From Mucilaginibacter sp. SMC90 (GTDB lineage: Bacteria > Bacteroidota > Bacteroidia > Sphingobacteriales > Sphingobacteriaceae): 64,000 nucleotides of DNA. The notes under the pieces were generated by a model. It was given only the letters and a program-made list of their open reading frames with translations, searched no databases and was not told the DNA's origin. The first letter of the stretch is position 1. Each line of letters starts with the position of its first letter. The stretch lies in contig NZ_CP094527.1 of the NCBI RefSeq assembly GCF_022811725.1, positions 6,696,001 to 6,760,000 of the forward strand. Reading direction: 5' to 3'. The position numbers were made by a program, and so were the translations under genes. This document shows, piece by piece, positions 35,525 to 44,627 of the stretch.

Positions 35525-36856
35525 TTAATGCGTAACCGGGTTTTCGCCGTTGTGCAGCGTACCGTTAATGTACAACAATTGGTTTACCTTTTTAGGATCG
35601 CCCTGGTATACCCATACTATGTTGTTGATGTATTTACGGAAGGCGTTGCTTACATCATCAGTGGTTAATTTCTTTACATCATCAACCATGGTCAACGAAC
35701 GTTTCCAGTTTTCATGCAGTACTTCGTTAGCTGCTATAGATGATGCCTGTGCGCTGTTGGTTTCGTTTTTATAGTAAAAGCCTGTGAGGTAGGTAACCTT
35801 CATGTCGGCTACATCTTCAGGCTTAAAGCCTTCGCGTTTAATTTTGTCAACCAGTTTATCAAATACGGCAATGTACTTATCAGGCTCGGTTGTTGAAACC
35901 GAGAAGCGTGCAGTAGATGTTTGACCGGCGCTAAACCAGGCTTGCGGAGCATATGATAAGCCATTGTTGGTACGCACCTCTAAAAAATGCATGTTCGAGA
36001 AAATGCGCATAGCCACATTAAAAGCGTTAAAATCGGGTGTGCCGGTAGCTGGGCCGCTGGCAATGCCTTCTACATAATTGGTAGCCAGGTCACGCTTTTC
36101 AACGTTGATACTGTTTTTTTCGGTCCTGAAGGTTGATTTCTTAAATGCAAACGCCGAACCTTGCTTAACGCCGCTCAACATCGCTTTCACCTTAGCTTCA
36201 ATAGTAGCCTGATCAAGATCAGCAACCACAACAATCACCAGGCGCGATTTGGTTAGTATGGACATATAGTAAGCCTTAGTTTCGGCCGGGGTTAAAGCAG
36301 TAACAATGGGCACTGTACCACTTGGGTCTTTGGCATAATTGGTTCCGGCAAAAGCTACCTTATCGGCATATTTATCAATGGCGTTATCCGGCTGCGAGTC
36401 CTCTTGTTTAATATTATTGATGGCATCCTGTTTAATGCGGGCAAATTCCTTTTCATCAAACTTAGGTTGAGTTATAGCCTCAACATACAAAGGCCAAACA
36501 ATATCAAAGTCGCCTTTAATACAGTTCATGCGCACTACCGAGTAGTTTTTGTTGCTGCTGCCGTAAACAGATGCGCTTACTTTATCAAGCTCATCTTTAA
36601 AGCTGTTTTTATCATGCTTTAAAGTACCGCACTCGGTAAGGGCGCTCATAGCCAGCGATTCGATACCTGCTTTGGTAGCGGGATAGTTTTGTACACCGCC
36701 TTTTATAATGGTTTGTATCTCAACAATATCATTACCGCTTGGTTGTACAATAACCTTAACGCCATCTACCGTAGTTTCATACGCTTGTTTTTGCGCCTTA
36801 GCTGTATTTCCTATAGCCGCTGCCACCAGCAGGGCAATTATATATTTTTTCATCAT
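35525..36856 (-). CDS. M16-family peptidase homologue, catalytically inactive subunit
   Basis: 443 residues with a signal peptide (MMKKYIIALLVAAAIGNTAKA). The M16 fold is recognisable, but where active members have HxxEH this protein reads GIESLAMSALTE, so zinc cannot be bound. The N- and C-terminal M16 halves (about 25-220, 225-430) are both present, with AWFSAGQTSTARFSVS in the second. It lies 17 bp downstream of an active M16 gene. In the M16B subfamily an active and an inactive chain form a heterodimer, so this is probably the partner chain. Periplasmic. Confidence 0.88.
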   Translation of the reverse strand: MMKKYIIALLVAAAIGNTAKAQKQAYETTVDGVKVIVQPSGNDIVEIQTIIKGGVQNYPATKAGIESLAMSALTECGTLKHDKNSFKDELDKVSASVYGSSNKNYSVVRMNCIKGDFDIVWPLYVEAITQPKFDEKEFARIKQDAINNIKQEDSQPDNAIDKYADKVAFAGTNYAKDPSGTVPIVTALTPAETKAYYMSILTKSRLVIVVVADLDQATIEAKVKAMLSGVKQGSAFAFKKSTFRTEKNSINVEKRDLATNYVEGIASGPATGTPDFNAFNVAMRIFSNMHFLEVRTNNGLSYAPQAWFSAGQTSTARFSVSTTEPDKYIAVFDKLVDKIKREGFKPEDVADMKVTYLTGFYYKNETNSAQASSIAANEVLHENWKRSLTMVDDVKKLTTDDVSNAFRKYINNIVWVYQGDPKKVNQLLYINGTLHNGENPVTH

Positions 36857-36873
36857 GATGAGGTAGTTTTAAA

Positions 36874-38253
36874 TTACTTGGCTGCAAAAAATGAAGCCGC
36901 GTTTACTGTTTTATTTAACTCAGGCGCTATGATCAAACCGGCAGCATATGGCTTGCCAATTACGTAAGTCTCCAGGTATTTTTTAATATCGGCACGGGTA
37001 ACTTTTTGATAGTTGGCATCCAGGTCGGTATAAAAATTAAATGAAGTACTGCACCATTGGTAGCTGATCTGGCTTGGTAATGATGACGGTTTTTCTTTGG
37101 CATGGATGTCATTACGGTGCAAAATGGCTTTAGCGGTAGCCATTTGCTCGTCGGTAAAGTAATCATCCTTATTCCACATGCTTACCTGGTTCATGAGTTC
37201 GGTATAGCATTCTTTCAGCTTGTTAGGGTTAGGCACCACGAAAATATCGATAGGGCCAACATAACGGCTGGTAGTATAATTTACATAAACACCGCTGGCC
37301 AAACCTTTATCAACCAATGCCTGCTGCAATTTTGACGAATTTAAGCCCACAATGGTCGAAAACACATCGGCAGTCACCGTTCCCGCCGAATCGGTTGGAT
37401 ATGAAGGGCCCTGCCAGGTAAACTCCATATAAGGGGTTTGGGCAATGGTTGCTTCCTTAACAAAATACTCGGGCTTGGTTAAAGGCTTAAATGCCGGGAT
37501 AGGGAACTTGGTTTGCGGATCGAAACCACTGTTGGCCCAATCACCAAAAATGCTTTCGGCAAGGGCAAAGGCATTGTCGTGCTTTACATCGCCGCAAATG
37601 GTAAGCAAGCTGTTATTAGGGAAATAATATTTATCCTTAATGATCATCATTTTTTCGGGCGTAGCCGTGTTGATCACTTCGTGGATACCGATAGGGTTTT
37701 TACGGGTAATGAGATCGCCCCAAAGCTTTTGCTGCATACCATACCAAAGCTGGAAACCCGGATCACTCTCGGCACGCTGAAACTCGCCGTCAACCACAGG
37801 GCGTTCCTTCTTCATATCTTCCTCGCGGTAAATAGGGAAACGGATGGCCGCATTCATGAACTTTAAGCCGGCTTTAAGGCTATCCCTGTCAAAAGTAAAA
37901 AAGTAGTTTACACGCTCGGTATTGGTGGTACCATTCCAAATAGCGCCAAGCTCCTGGGTACGTTTTAAAAATTTTTCCTGGGTTGGGTAATCCTTATTGG
38001 CCTTAAAAAACATGTGCTCAAAAAGGTGCGAGAGACCGCTGTATTCCGGGCCTTCCGTGTAAGCACCGTTTTTAACAGCTATTTCAATGGTGGTTAATGG
38101 TACTTTGCTGTTTTCAATAACCAGCACATCCAGGCCATTTGGCAATTTTTTAAGGAAGTAGCCTTCAGGCAGCCTCACCTGGGCAGTAGCCATACAGGCG
38201 CTAAAAACCGCGGCTACACTTAATGCAAAAATTTTGATAAAATTTCGGTTCAT
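36874..38253 (-). CDS. M16-family zinc peptidase, active subunit
   Basis: 459 residues with a signal peptide ending ...CMATA. The inverted zinc motif is HLFEH (H76, E79, H80) and the third ligand E157 lies 77 residues later in VVDGEFQR, the standard M16 spacing. The second half contains the conserved YMEFTWQGPSYPTDSAG-like segment and an R/Y pair near TSRYVGPIDIF. It is first in a two-gene operon with the inactive homologue. It probably degrades peptides in the periplasm; a specific substrate is unknown. Confidence 0.92.
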   Translation of the reverse strand: MNRNFIKIFALSVAAVFSACMATAQVRLPEGYFLKKLPNGLDVLVIENSKVPLTTIEIAVKNGAYTEGPEYSGLSHLFEHMFFKANKDYPTQEKFLKRTQELGAIWNGTTNTERVNYFFTFDRDSLKAGLKFMNAAIRFPIYREEDMKKERPVVDGEFQRAESDPGFQLWYGMQQKLWGDLITRKNPIGIHEVINTATPEKMMIIKDKYYFPNNSLLTICGDVKHDNAFALAESIFGDWANSGFDPQTKFPIPAFKPLTKPEYFVKEATIAQTPYMEFTWQGPSYPTDSAGTVTADVFSTIVGLNSSKLQQALVDKGLASGVYVNYTTSRYVGPIDIFVVPNPNKLKECYTELMNQVSMWNKDDYFTDEQMATAKAILHRNDIHAKEKPSSLPSQISYQWCSTSFNFYTDLDANYQKVTRADIKKYLETYVIGKPYAAGLIIAPELNKTVNAASFFAAK

Positions 38254-38386
38254 ATATTTACAATATTTTTAACACTATAAATATATCGGTATAATCTCGA
38301 ATAAATAAACGATTTAACCGCTTAGCCACAATTTTTTAACACAAAATTAAGCCGTTGGTGATTTCGGCATATTTGCAAACCGGCAA

Positions 38387-39085
38387 TTAGATGCCGGCTT
38401 TTATACTATTATATGGCAAACCCAAATCACTGGCAGCATACTGGGTAAGCACGCTATCTTTTATGGTGATGTAGTCGCCGCCCTGGCTTACATGCAGTTT
38501 TTCAATACCATCGCGGTTATCAATAAGCGGTATAGTACGCGATACCACGGTACCGGTAGTATCCAGTTCAATAATATAAGTTTCTTTTTTACCGCCTGCC
38601 ATATCGGTAAATGGCACAATAACCGTATGGTTATTATCGTCAATAAATTTGCCTATGATATTTTTCCCATCCAGATCGGCAGGGTTTAAGCCAAGCAGGT
38701 ATTTTGCTTTATCGGGCGAGATACCCATAATGTTTAGCCTAACTGTATTGCCATCAGCATCTTTGGTGGTATCCTGCATAGTAACTTTATCGCCCTGCGG
38801 ATAGCGGGCAACAGCATAAAAGGTATTGGCGCCGGTGCTTTTATCATTATGGCCAGGCAGCAAAAAGTAAAGCTGAAGGTTGCTCAGTTTAGCGCTGTCC
38901 GCTTTAATTTGCGAGGTGATACTCAGCAGTTCGGCCCATTTAAGCCTGCCATCTATCTTAACGGTAACACTGGTTGCGGTATCCGACTTGGTAACCCTTG
39001 ATATGGTATAATGAGGTACATTCTTTTTAGTGCAGCCAAAAGCTACAAGCATGATTATTAAACAGGGAAAAATATTCTTGATCAT
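38387..39085 (-). CDS. Hypothetical lipoprotein
   Basis: 232 residues. Type II signal with lipobox VAFGC (C18). The mature part is beta-rich and hydrophilic with no domain I recognise; segments such as VTVKIDGRLKWAELLSI, LQLYFLLPGHNDKSTGAN and TFYAVARYPQGDKVT suggest a sandwich fold. It stands alone, 134 bp downstream of the M16 operon on the same strand (that is, upstream in coordinates), so shared transcription is not evident. Confidence 0.7.
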   Translation of the reverse strand: MIKNIFPCLIIMLVAFGCTKKNVPHYTISRVTKSDTATSVTVKIDGRLKWAELLSITSQIKADSAKLSNLQLYFLLPGHNDKSTGANTFYAVARYPQGDKVTMQDTTKDADGNTVRLNIMGISPDKAKYLLGLNPADLDGKNIIGKFIDDNNHTVIVPFTDMAGGKKETYIIELDTTGTVVSRTIPLIDNRDGIEKLHVSQGGDYITIKDSVLTQYAASDLGLPYNSIKAGI

Positions 39086-39270
39086 GTGGCAAAGTTAAAC
39101 CGTTGATTTGAATTTGAGGGTGTTGATTTTTGATTACGTTGATTTCGCTGATTATGAACCTTGATTTTTAGGATTGAAGGATTACCCTGATAGATTGTTC
39201 TGATAGATTGTCCACTCGTAATCCAAACTACCCTACTCCCCTAAGCGGACGGACGCACATATTAAAACCA

Positions 39271-39372
39271 CGTCATTGCGAGGAGGAACGACGAAGCAAT
39301 CGCGAACTATACAGGGCGAATTTGCAAAGCCCCTCTGCCTATTGGGGATTGCTTCGTTCCTCGCAATGACGG
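39271..39372. repeat. REP-like palindromic repeat, copy 1
   Basis: The ends CGTCATTGCGAGG...GAAGCAATC and GGATTGCTTCGTTCCTCGC...GACGG are inverted copies. The centre contains ACTATACAGGGCG. Near-identical elements lie at 49418-49502 and 57195-57279. Confidence 0.85.
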
Positions 39373-39400
39373 ATCGGATATGATGGCAAACACTTACTTA

Positions 39401-39431
39401 CCTAATCCAACCCAATCAACCACTCACCTAC
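39401..39431. repeat. Heptad repeat block (CAATCAACC units)
   Basis: Reads CCTAATCCAACCCAATCAAC then CACTCACC and closely resembles the right arm of the block at 10373-10395. It ends at the stop of the DUF5686 gene. Confidence 0.65.
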
Positions 39432-39432
39432 A

Positions 39433-41883
39433 CTAAAGACTTATCCCCAGCCTCAATGCCGATTTTGCCTCAGTGCCCCCGTTATAGGATACACCATACA
39501 TAACCCTGATATTGAGGTATTGCAAACCGAAACCCAGTTCTGTGTAGTTTTTAAGCGTAGGCGTATACAGGTAATTTACATCAATGATCTCCTGTAATTT
39601 AAACTTGCGGATAAGCGGGATTTTGTTGGTAATAAACCCGGAAAAATTGTGCTCAAAATGCCCTTCTATGTATTTATCAGGGGTGCTGAAATCGTAGTAA
39701 TCCAACAGCAGGAAGCGGTTTAGCCTTGGTTTGTATGAAAGCACCTCGTTACCTGCAAAGTGGAAATAATCGGGAAAGAATACACTTTTGGCATTCAGGA
39801 ACTTACCTGCCCCTATAAAGAATGAACTGCTGCCATAAAAGCCCATACTGATATCGGCCTTAGAAATATCAGCACTGATTTTATCATAATTAACATCTGA
39901 TCCCAATACATTGTTGATCCCTTTGGTATAATTTACGCTGATGGTTGGGTATTTAGATGGCAAATAACGCCTGCCCGATGGATAGGTTTCATACTTATTG
40001 CTGAAATCATAACTGGCCTGCAGGTTTACCGTGAGCGACTGGTTTTCGGGAAATAACAGGGTATTATGATCTGGATCCAGCGGATTATTTGAGGTAAATT
40101 GATGGGCATGCGGATCAAAAACACTGAATGAGGCAGTGTTTAGCAGGGCTTTACGGTTAGCCCATTCAACCGAAGCGCTGCCGCGTAAGCCACCGGTTAT
40201 CCTGCCCGAAAGCGATGCTGATGCAAATTGCTTTTGGTATAATTTCTTAAAGTTTTGCTGCGAAAGCAGGCTGTGAACCGTATTTACAAAGGCCGACATT
40301 GGTGCCTGATCATTCAAATCAACTATATCCGATCCTCCGCTCAGCCCCAGCGTAAACCGTTCCAATAATGGGATGGCAGCACCTGCCGAAGCATTGAACA
40401 ATTGGTTGGAAAAACCATACCGAACCTTTCCGTTCAACCTAAGGTAACGGTTATTGACAGTATCCACCAGTTTACTATATGATGCGCCATAATCAATAGC
40501 CAAACCTTCAACCGTGTTGTAAAGCAGGGAGCCAATAATAGGGTCGTAATGAAAATATTCTTTTTTATAGCGGTTGCGTGTATTAATGCCCGTGAAGAGC
40601 AGGTTTACCGGTTTAAATTTATTATTGGCTTTGTCAAGCGAATCGAGGTACTCTTTCGATTCCCGTTTTTTTGCCAATTTATCTTTATTGGTATAGTCGG
40701 TAACCTCTTCGGCAGTAAGCGGGATTGGCCTTGCCTGGTTCCAGTAGGCGGTATCCTTGCTGATACCTTTGGTGATCCGGAGTACTTCGTTAAAATCAGC
40801 TTTGTTTACAGCAGGATCAAGGTTGTAGTTTTTATAGATCGAGATAAAATATCCGCCCAGTTTAAAGCCGAACAAACCACCGGTAAATTCAAATTTAACA
40901 GATGATGTCATCCATACCTTTTCGCTAACCGGGAAAAACTGCTGATTAATTTTAAGGGTATCAACAAAATTAATATTGGCCTTTTTGGTGATAAAAAGCT
41001 GTAAGCCATAAATACGCCAGCTATCATCCAGGATATAGATATAACCCTCAAAACACGGATCATGCGCCCGTTTAGGAATCACCTCGATTTTGTTGATGGT
41101 TTCACCGTTTTCAACCGAGGTACCTACGTACCTGTAGTTATAATAAAACAGTGCATTATCAGCTACCGGTGATACCAGCGGGCGGTTGCTCATGCCCTGC
41201 CAGGTTTCATAGTTTTGGTAAAAGTTAACCGCCATATCCGAAGCCCGGTTGAAACTAAAAGCCCTGTTACGGCCGGATACTTTTGACGATACCTGCTCTT
41301 CATGCACCTGATCGGGCCTGATAAAACTATATTTCGACTCCGACTCAGAAAGGTAAACTATCCCACGGCGGTTTGAATCAAGCCCGGCTTCGTTAGTAGC
41401 TTTTTGCACATCGAACCCCATAAAAGTTTTAGGGGCAGCCAGCAGTTTTTGCAAGCCTTTAATGTAGATATCGCAGGTATAAGCCTTTACCTCGTTGAGA
41501 TAGGTTTTGCGCTTTTTGATAGCCTTGCGCATGATGGCATAAGCCGGGTCTTCACCTCCGGCATGAACAGTTACATCCTTAAGCTGGTAAGTTTCGGTTT
41601 GCAGACTGATGTTTATTACCTGGTTGGCAGCAAGGTTAACAATTTTGCTTTGTTGTGCGTAACCAACCGCCTTATATTGAATTTCCTGCCGGCCTCCATT
41701 TAAACGCAGCAGGTACGTCCCTTCACTGTTGGCAGATACTCCTGTAGTGGTATTTTTTATGAATACTGATGCGAAAGGAACCGGCTTACCTTCTTCATTG
41801 GTTATTTTACCGCTGATGCTGAATTGCTGGGCATATGAGGATAGACCAAGTAGTAAAAATAACGCAATTAAGACTGGCTTCAT
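39433..41883 (-). CDS. DUF5686 / CarboxypepD_reg outer-membrane protein
   Basis: 816 residues. Signal peptide MKPVLIALFLLLGLSSYAQ. A CarboxypepD_reg-like domain (about 20-105: SISGKITNEEGKPVPFASVF) is followed by the DUF5686 body, with DPAYAIMRKAIKKRKTYLNEV and YTCDIYIKGLQKL near residues 110-150, then a C-terminal beta-barrel ending MYGVSYNGGTEAKSALRLGISL-like strands. It is an integral outer-membrane protein of unknown function found throughout Bacteroidota. Full length. Confidence 0.9.
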   Translation of the reverse strand: MKPVLIALFLLLGLSSYAQQFSISGKITNEEGKPVPFASVFIKNTTTGVSANSEGTYLLRLNGGRQEIQYKAVGYAQQSKIVNLAANQVINISLQTETYQLKDVTVHAGGEDPAYAIMRKAIKKRKTYLNEVKAYTCDIYIKGLQKLLAAPKTFMGFDVQKATNEAGLDSNRRGIVYLSESESKYSFIRPDQVHEEQVSSKVSGRNRAFSFNRASDMAVNFYQNYETWQGMSNRPLVSPVADNALFYYNYRYVGTSVENGETINKIEVIPKRAHDPCFEGYIYILDDSWRIYGLQLFITKKANINFVDTLKINQQFFPVSEKVWMTSSVKFEFTGGLFGFKLGGYFISIYKNYNLDPAVNKADFNEVLRITKGISKDTAYWNQARPIPLTAEEVTDYTNKDKLAKKRESKEYLDSLDKANNKFKPVNLLFTGINTRNRYKKEYFHYDPIIGSLLYNTVEGLAIDYGASYSKLVDTVNNRYLRLNGKVRYGFSNQLFNASAGAAIPLLERFTLGLSGGSDIVDLNDQAPMSAFVNTVHSLLSQQNFKKLYQKQFASASLSGRITGGLRGSASVEWANRKALLNTASFSVFDPHAHQFTSNNPLDPDHNTLLFPENQSLTVNLQASYDFSNKYETYPSGRRYLPSKYPTISVNYTKGINNVLGSDVNYDKISADISKADISMGFYGSSSFFIGAGKFLNAKSVFFPDYFHFAGNEVLSYKPRLNRFLLLDYYDFSTPDKYIEGHFEHNFSGFITNKIPLIRKFKLQEIIDVNYLYTPTLKNYTELGFGLQYLNIRVMYGVSYNGGTEAKSALRLGISL

Positions 41884-41953
41884 TTAGCAGATGTTTACTG
41901 CTAAGATGAAACTTATTAATTGATTGTTACACCGCTAAATTGTTAAATAATGT

Positions 41954-41983
41954 AAAAAGGCACCCTATTAGGATGCCTTTTTC
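41954..41983 (-). terminator. Terminator overlapping the end of the zinc-ribbon gene
   Basis: Stem AAAAAGGCA-TCCT / AGGG-TGCCTTTTT on the minus strand. The last five codons (KKKAS) and the stop of the small gene lie inside the hairpin. Confidence 0.75.
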
Positions 41984-42198
41984 TTTGAAGTATCTTTATT
42001 ACCAAGAGGCGGATGCGTCTTGTTTTTAATGTTCCAGTCGTTGATGTCAACTAACCCCGGTTTTGTTTGATAATGTGATTTGCTTTTAGGGCACCTCACA
42101 ACAAACTTCCCTTTAACCTGCTCAATAACAGGCCGTTCCCCACATTCCTTACACGGCTCACAAAAAATATTTGCTTGTATCGGTATAAATTTTTCCAT
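41968..42198 (-). CDS. Small zinc-ribbon protein, Lar-like
   Basis: 76 residues. Cys pattern CEPCKECGERPV (C13, C16, C19) then FVVRCPKSK (C35) and a closing DINDWNIKN. The order 'C-x2-C, strand, V-x-C, then WN' resembles the zinc ribbon of Lar/restriction-alleviation-like proteins, though one Cys of the second knuckle is not obvious. The C-terminus is basic (KDTSKKKAS). Cytoplasmic. It could bind nucleic acid; this is inferred only from fold resemblance. Confidence 0.65.
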   Translation of the reverse strand: MEKFIPIQANIFCEPCKECGERPVIEQVKGKFVVRCPKSKSHYQTKPGLVDINDWNIKNKTHPPLGNKDTSKKKAS

Positions 42199-42327
42199 AG
42201 TAAATTATTCGAACATAGTACGTTTAATTAATTATGGGGGCCCTTTGGGTGATACAAAGTAACTAATTTTTGAGCTGAAAAAATAAAAACTTTGTCCCAA
42301 TGGATGAAATAAACAAACCGGGAATGT

Positions 42328-44340
42328 TTATTTTAAAAGTTCCATTAATTCCTCATCGCTAATGATCGGGATGCTCAGTTTATTGGCTTTTTCCAGTTTT
42401 GCAGGGCCCATATTATCGCCGGCCACCAGGTAATTAAGCTTAGCCGAGATGCTGCTCAATATCTTCCCGCCGTTTTGTTCAATGATATCCTTAAGCTCAT
42501 CGCGCGAGAATTTCTCGAACGTGCCCGAGATGATAAAATTCATTCCGGTAAGCTTTTCACTGGCCAGTACAACTTCTTTTTCTTCGGCAATAAATTGCAG
42601 GCCCTGTTCCCTTAGTTTTTGTATTTCCAGGCGGTGGATATCGCCTGCAAAATACTCGGTTATGCTTTGGGCTATTCTTTCGCCTATTTCCTCGGCAGCA
42701 GTCAATTCTTCAACTGAGGCCGCCATCAGTTTATCTATCGATTTAAAATAGAAAGCCAGCTTACGGGCAACAGTTTCACCCACATAGCGGATCCCTAAAC
42801 CAAACAGCACTTTTTCAAAAGGCATCTTTTTAGAGGCCTCAATACCATCCAGCATATTATTAATAGATTTTTCGCCAAAACGCCCCATCTGTTTCAACTC
42901 CGCAGCATGGGTGTGCAGCTCATAGATATCGCTGATATGACTGATGAAACTTTTACTGTACAGGGTCTCGATAGTTTCATCTCCCAAGCCATCAATATTC
43001 ATAGCCTTGCGACCAATGAAGTGTTGCATTTTGCCAACAATCTGCGGCGGACAGCCTTCATCATTAGGGCAATAAAACGCGGCTTCGCCTTCCTTGCGTT
43101 CAAGCGGTGTATCGCAGGCAGGGCAGGTAGTACGGTAAATAACTGGCACGGCATCAGCCTTGCGTTTTTCGGGGTTTACACTAATGATCTTGGGAATGAT
43201 TTCGCCGCCCTTTTCAACAAAAACAGTATCGCCCTCATGCAAATCCAGGCGAATGATCTCATTGGCATTATGCAGCGTTGCACGTTTAACCGTGGTACCG
43301 GCAAGCAATACAGGTTTTAAATTGGCAACCGGGGTAACCGCACCAGTACGGCCAACCTGGTAACTTACCTCAAGCAGCTCCGTCTCCACCCTTTCGGCCT
43401 TAAATTTATAGGAGATAGCCCAGCGCGGCGATTTGGCGGTAAAGCCAAGTTCCTGCTGTTGTGAATAATTGTTTACTTTAATAACAATGCCATCAATATC
43501 GTAGCTCAGGTTAAAACGCTCCTTATCCCATTTATTAATAAACTCCAGCACACAATTAATATCCGGGCAAAGCTCGCTGTGTTCATTAGTATGAAATCCC
43601 CAGGTTTTTACAGTCTGCAGGCTCTCCCAATGGGTTTTAAATAATGGTTTTTCGGTGTACAGGAAGTAAAGGAAACAATCAAGCGGGCGCTTGGCTACCT
43701 CGGCCGAATCCTGCATTTTCACTGTGCCCGAAGCAAAGTTACGCGGATTGGCATAAGGCACTTCGCCATTTTCAATACGTTCATTATTCAGCCTGTCAAA
43801 AGCTTTGCGGTGCATAAATACTTCGCCGCGAATATCAAAATATCCGGGATACCCTTCACCATGTAAGCGTTTAGGTATAGTGTGGATAGTTTTAATATTG
43901 GTGGTTACCTCATCGCCCTGTACCCCATCGCCACGGGTAACACCGCGTACAAGTTTGCCATCCTCATAGGTAAGGCTCATGCTCAAACCATCAAATTTCA
44001 GCTCGCATACATATTCAAAGTTATCGCCGATAGCCTTGCGGATGCGCTGGTCAAAATCAAGCAGTTCCTGTTCATTATAGGTATTACCTAATGATAGCAT
44101 CGGCCAGCGGTGCCTAACCGTTACAAACTCCTTGGTAATATCTCCGCCCACCTTTTGCGTTGGCGAATCGGGATCGGCAAATTCCGGGTATTCCTTTTCA
44201 AGCTTATTAAGCTGTTCCAGTTTTTTATCAAAATCAAAATCAGAAATGGTTGGCATAGCCAGCACATAGTAGTTGTAATTGTGCTGTTTAAGTTCGGCCG
44301 TTAATGCCTCTATTTGTTTTTTTGCTTCAGCTGATGACAT
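42328..44340 (-). CDS. ligA: NAD+-dependent DNA ligase
   Basis: 670 residues, full length. Adenylation domain with the nucleotide-accepting K115 in CELKFDGLSMS and NTERG-type RGVTRGDGVQGDEVT; OB fold (about 320-400, GRTGAVTPVANLKPV); a four-Cys zinc finger (TCPACDTPL with CPNDEGCP); helix-hairpin-helix repeats (about 430-560); and a C-terminal BRCT domain (about 590-670, ISGTFEKFSRDELKDIIEQN). It seals nicks in replication and repair. Single gene. Confidence 0.98.
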   Translation of the reverse strand: MSSAEAKKQIEALTAELKQHNYNYYVLAMPTISDFDFDKKLEQLNKLEKEYPEFADPDSPTQKVGGDITKEFVTVRHRWPMLSLGNTYNEQELLDFDQRIRKAIGDNFEYVCELKFDGLSMSLTYEDGKLVRGVTRGDGVQGDEVTTNIKTIHTIPKRLHGEGYPGYFDIRGEVFMHRKAFDRLNNERIENGEVPYANPRNFASGTVKMQDSAEVAKRPLDCFLYFLYTEKPLFKTHWESLQTVKTWGFHTNEHSELCPDINCVLEFINKWDKERFNLSYDIDGIVIKVNNYSQQQELGFTAKSPRWAISYKFKAERVETELLEVSYQVGRTGAVTPVANLKPVLLAGTTVKRATLHNANEIIRLDLHEGDTVFVEKGGEIIPKIISVNPEKRKADAVPVIYRTTCPACDTPLERKEGEAAFYCPNDEGCPPQIVGKMQHFIGRKAMNIDGLGDETIETLYSKSFISHISDIYELHTHAAELKQMGRFGEKSINNMLDGIEASKKMPFEKVLFGLGIRYVGETVARKLAFYFKSIDKLMAASVEELTAAEEIGERIAQSITEYFAGDIHRLEIQKLREQGLQFIAEEKEVVLASEKLTGMNFIISGTFEKFSRDELKDIIEQNGGKILSSISAKLNYLVAGDNMGPAKLEKANKLSIPIISDEELMELLK

Positions 44341-44563
44341 AGCTACGAAGGTAATAATTTCCTTTATTCCATTTTTTTACTGAGGTAAATACCAGGAAAA
44401 TCGTTTCCAAAATAATTCAACGTGTTTGAAAAAACCGCAGTAAGAAACTGTGACACGAATTATTTTTCACACTTATCATAATTAATGTTAAAGTTTTTCA
44501 TCATAAGCAATAACATTGGCTTAAGGTTATATGATATTGTATATAATATGAATAAAATAAATA

Positions 44564-44608
44564 TGATAAATCTCTTTATTAACAGCATTACACATAGTAG
44601 ATTTATCA
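44564..44608. promoter_or_regulatory. Candidate operator flanking the TNT-gene promoter
   Basis: A perfect 10-bp inverted repeat TGATAAATCT (44564-44573) / AGATTTATCA (44599-44608), separated by 25 nt, 20 nt before the ATG of the TNT gene. The right arm overlaps a TAGATTTA box that resembles a -7 element. Could be a binding site for a dimeric repressor or just an AT-rich dyad. Confidence 0.35.
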
Positions 44609-44627
44609 GACCAAAAACTACATCAAA

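Larger units (their letters stand above)
39086..39432. other. Gene-free spacer with repeats
   Basis: 347 bp. It contains loosely periodic TTGATTT-type sequence at 39100-39200, the GCGGACGGAC motif at 39245, a REP-like palindrome at 39271-39372 and a heptad block at 39401-39431. No gene. Confidence 0.65.

Noticed and set aside
36404..37866. Open frames opposite the M16 pair
   Set aside because: Antisense shadows with no domain content.
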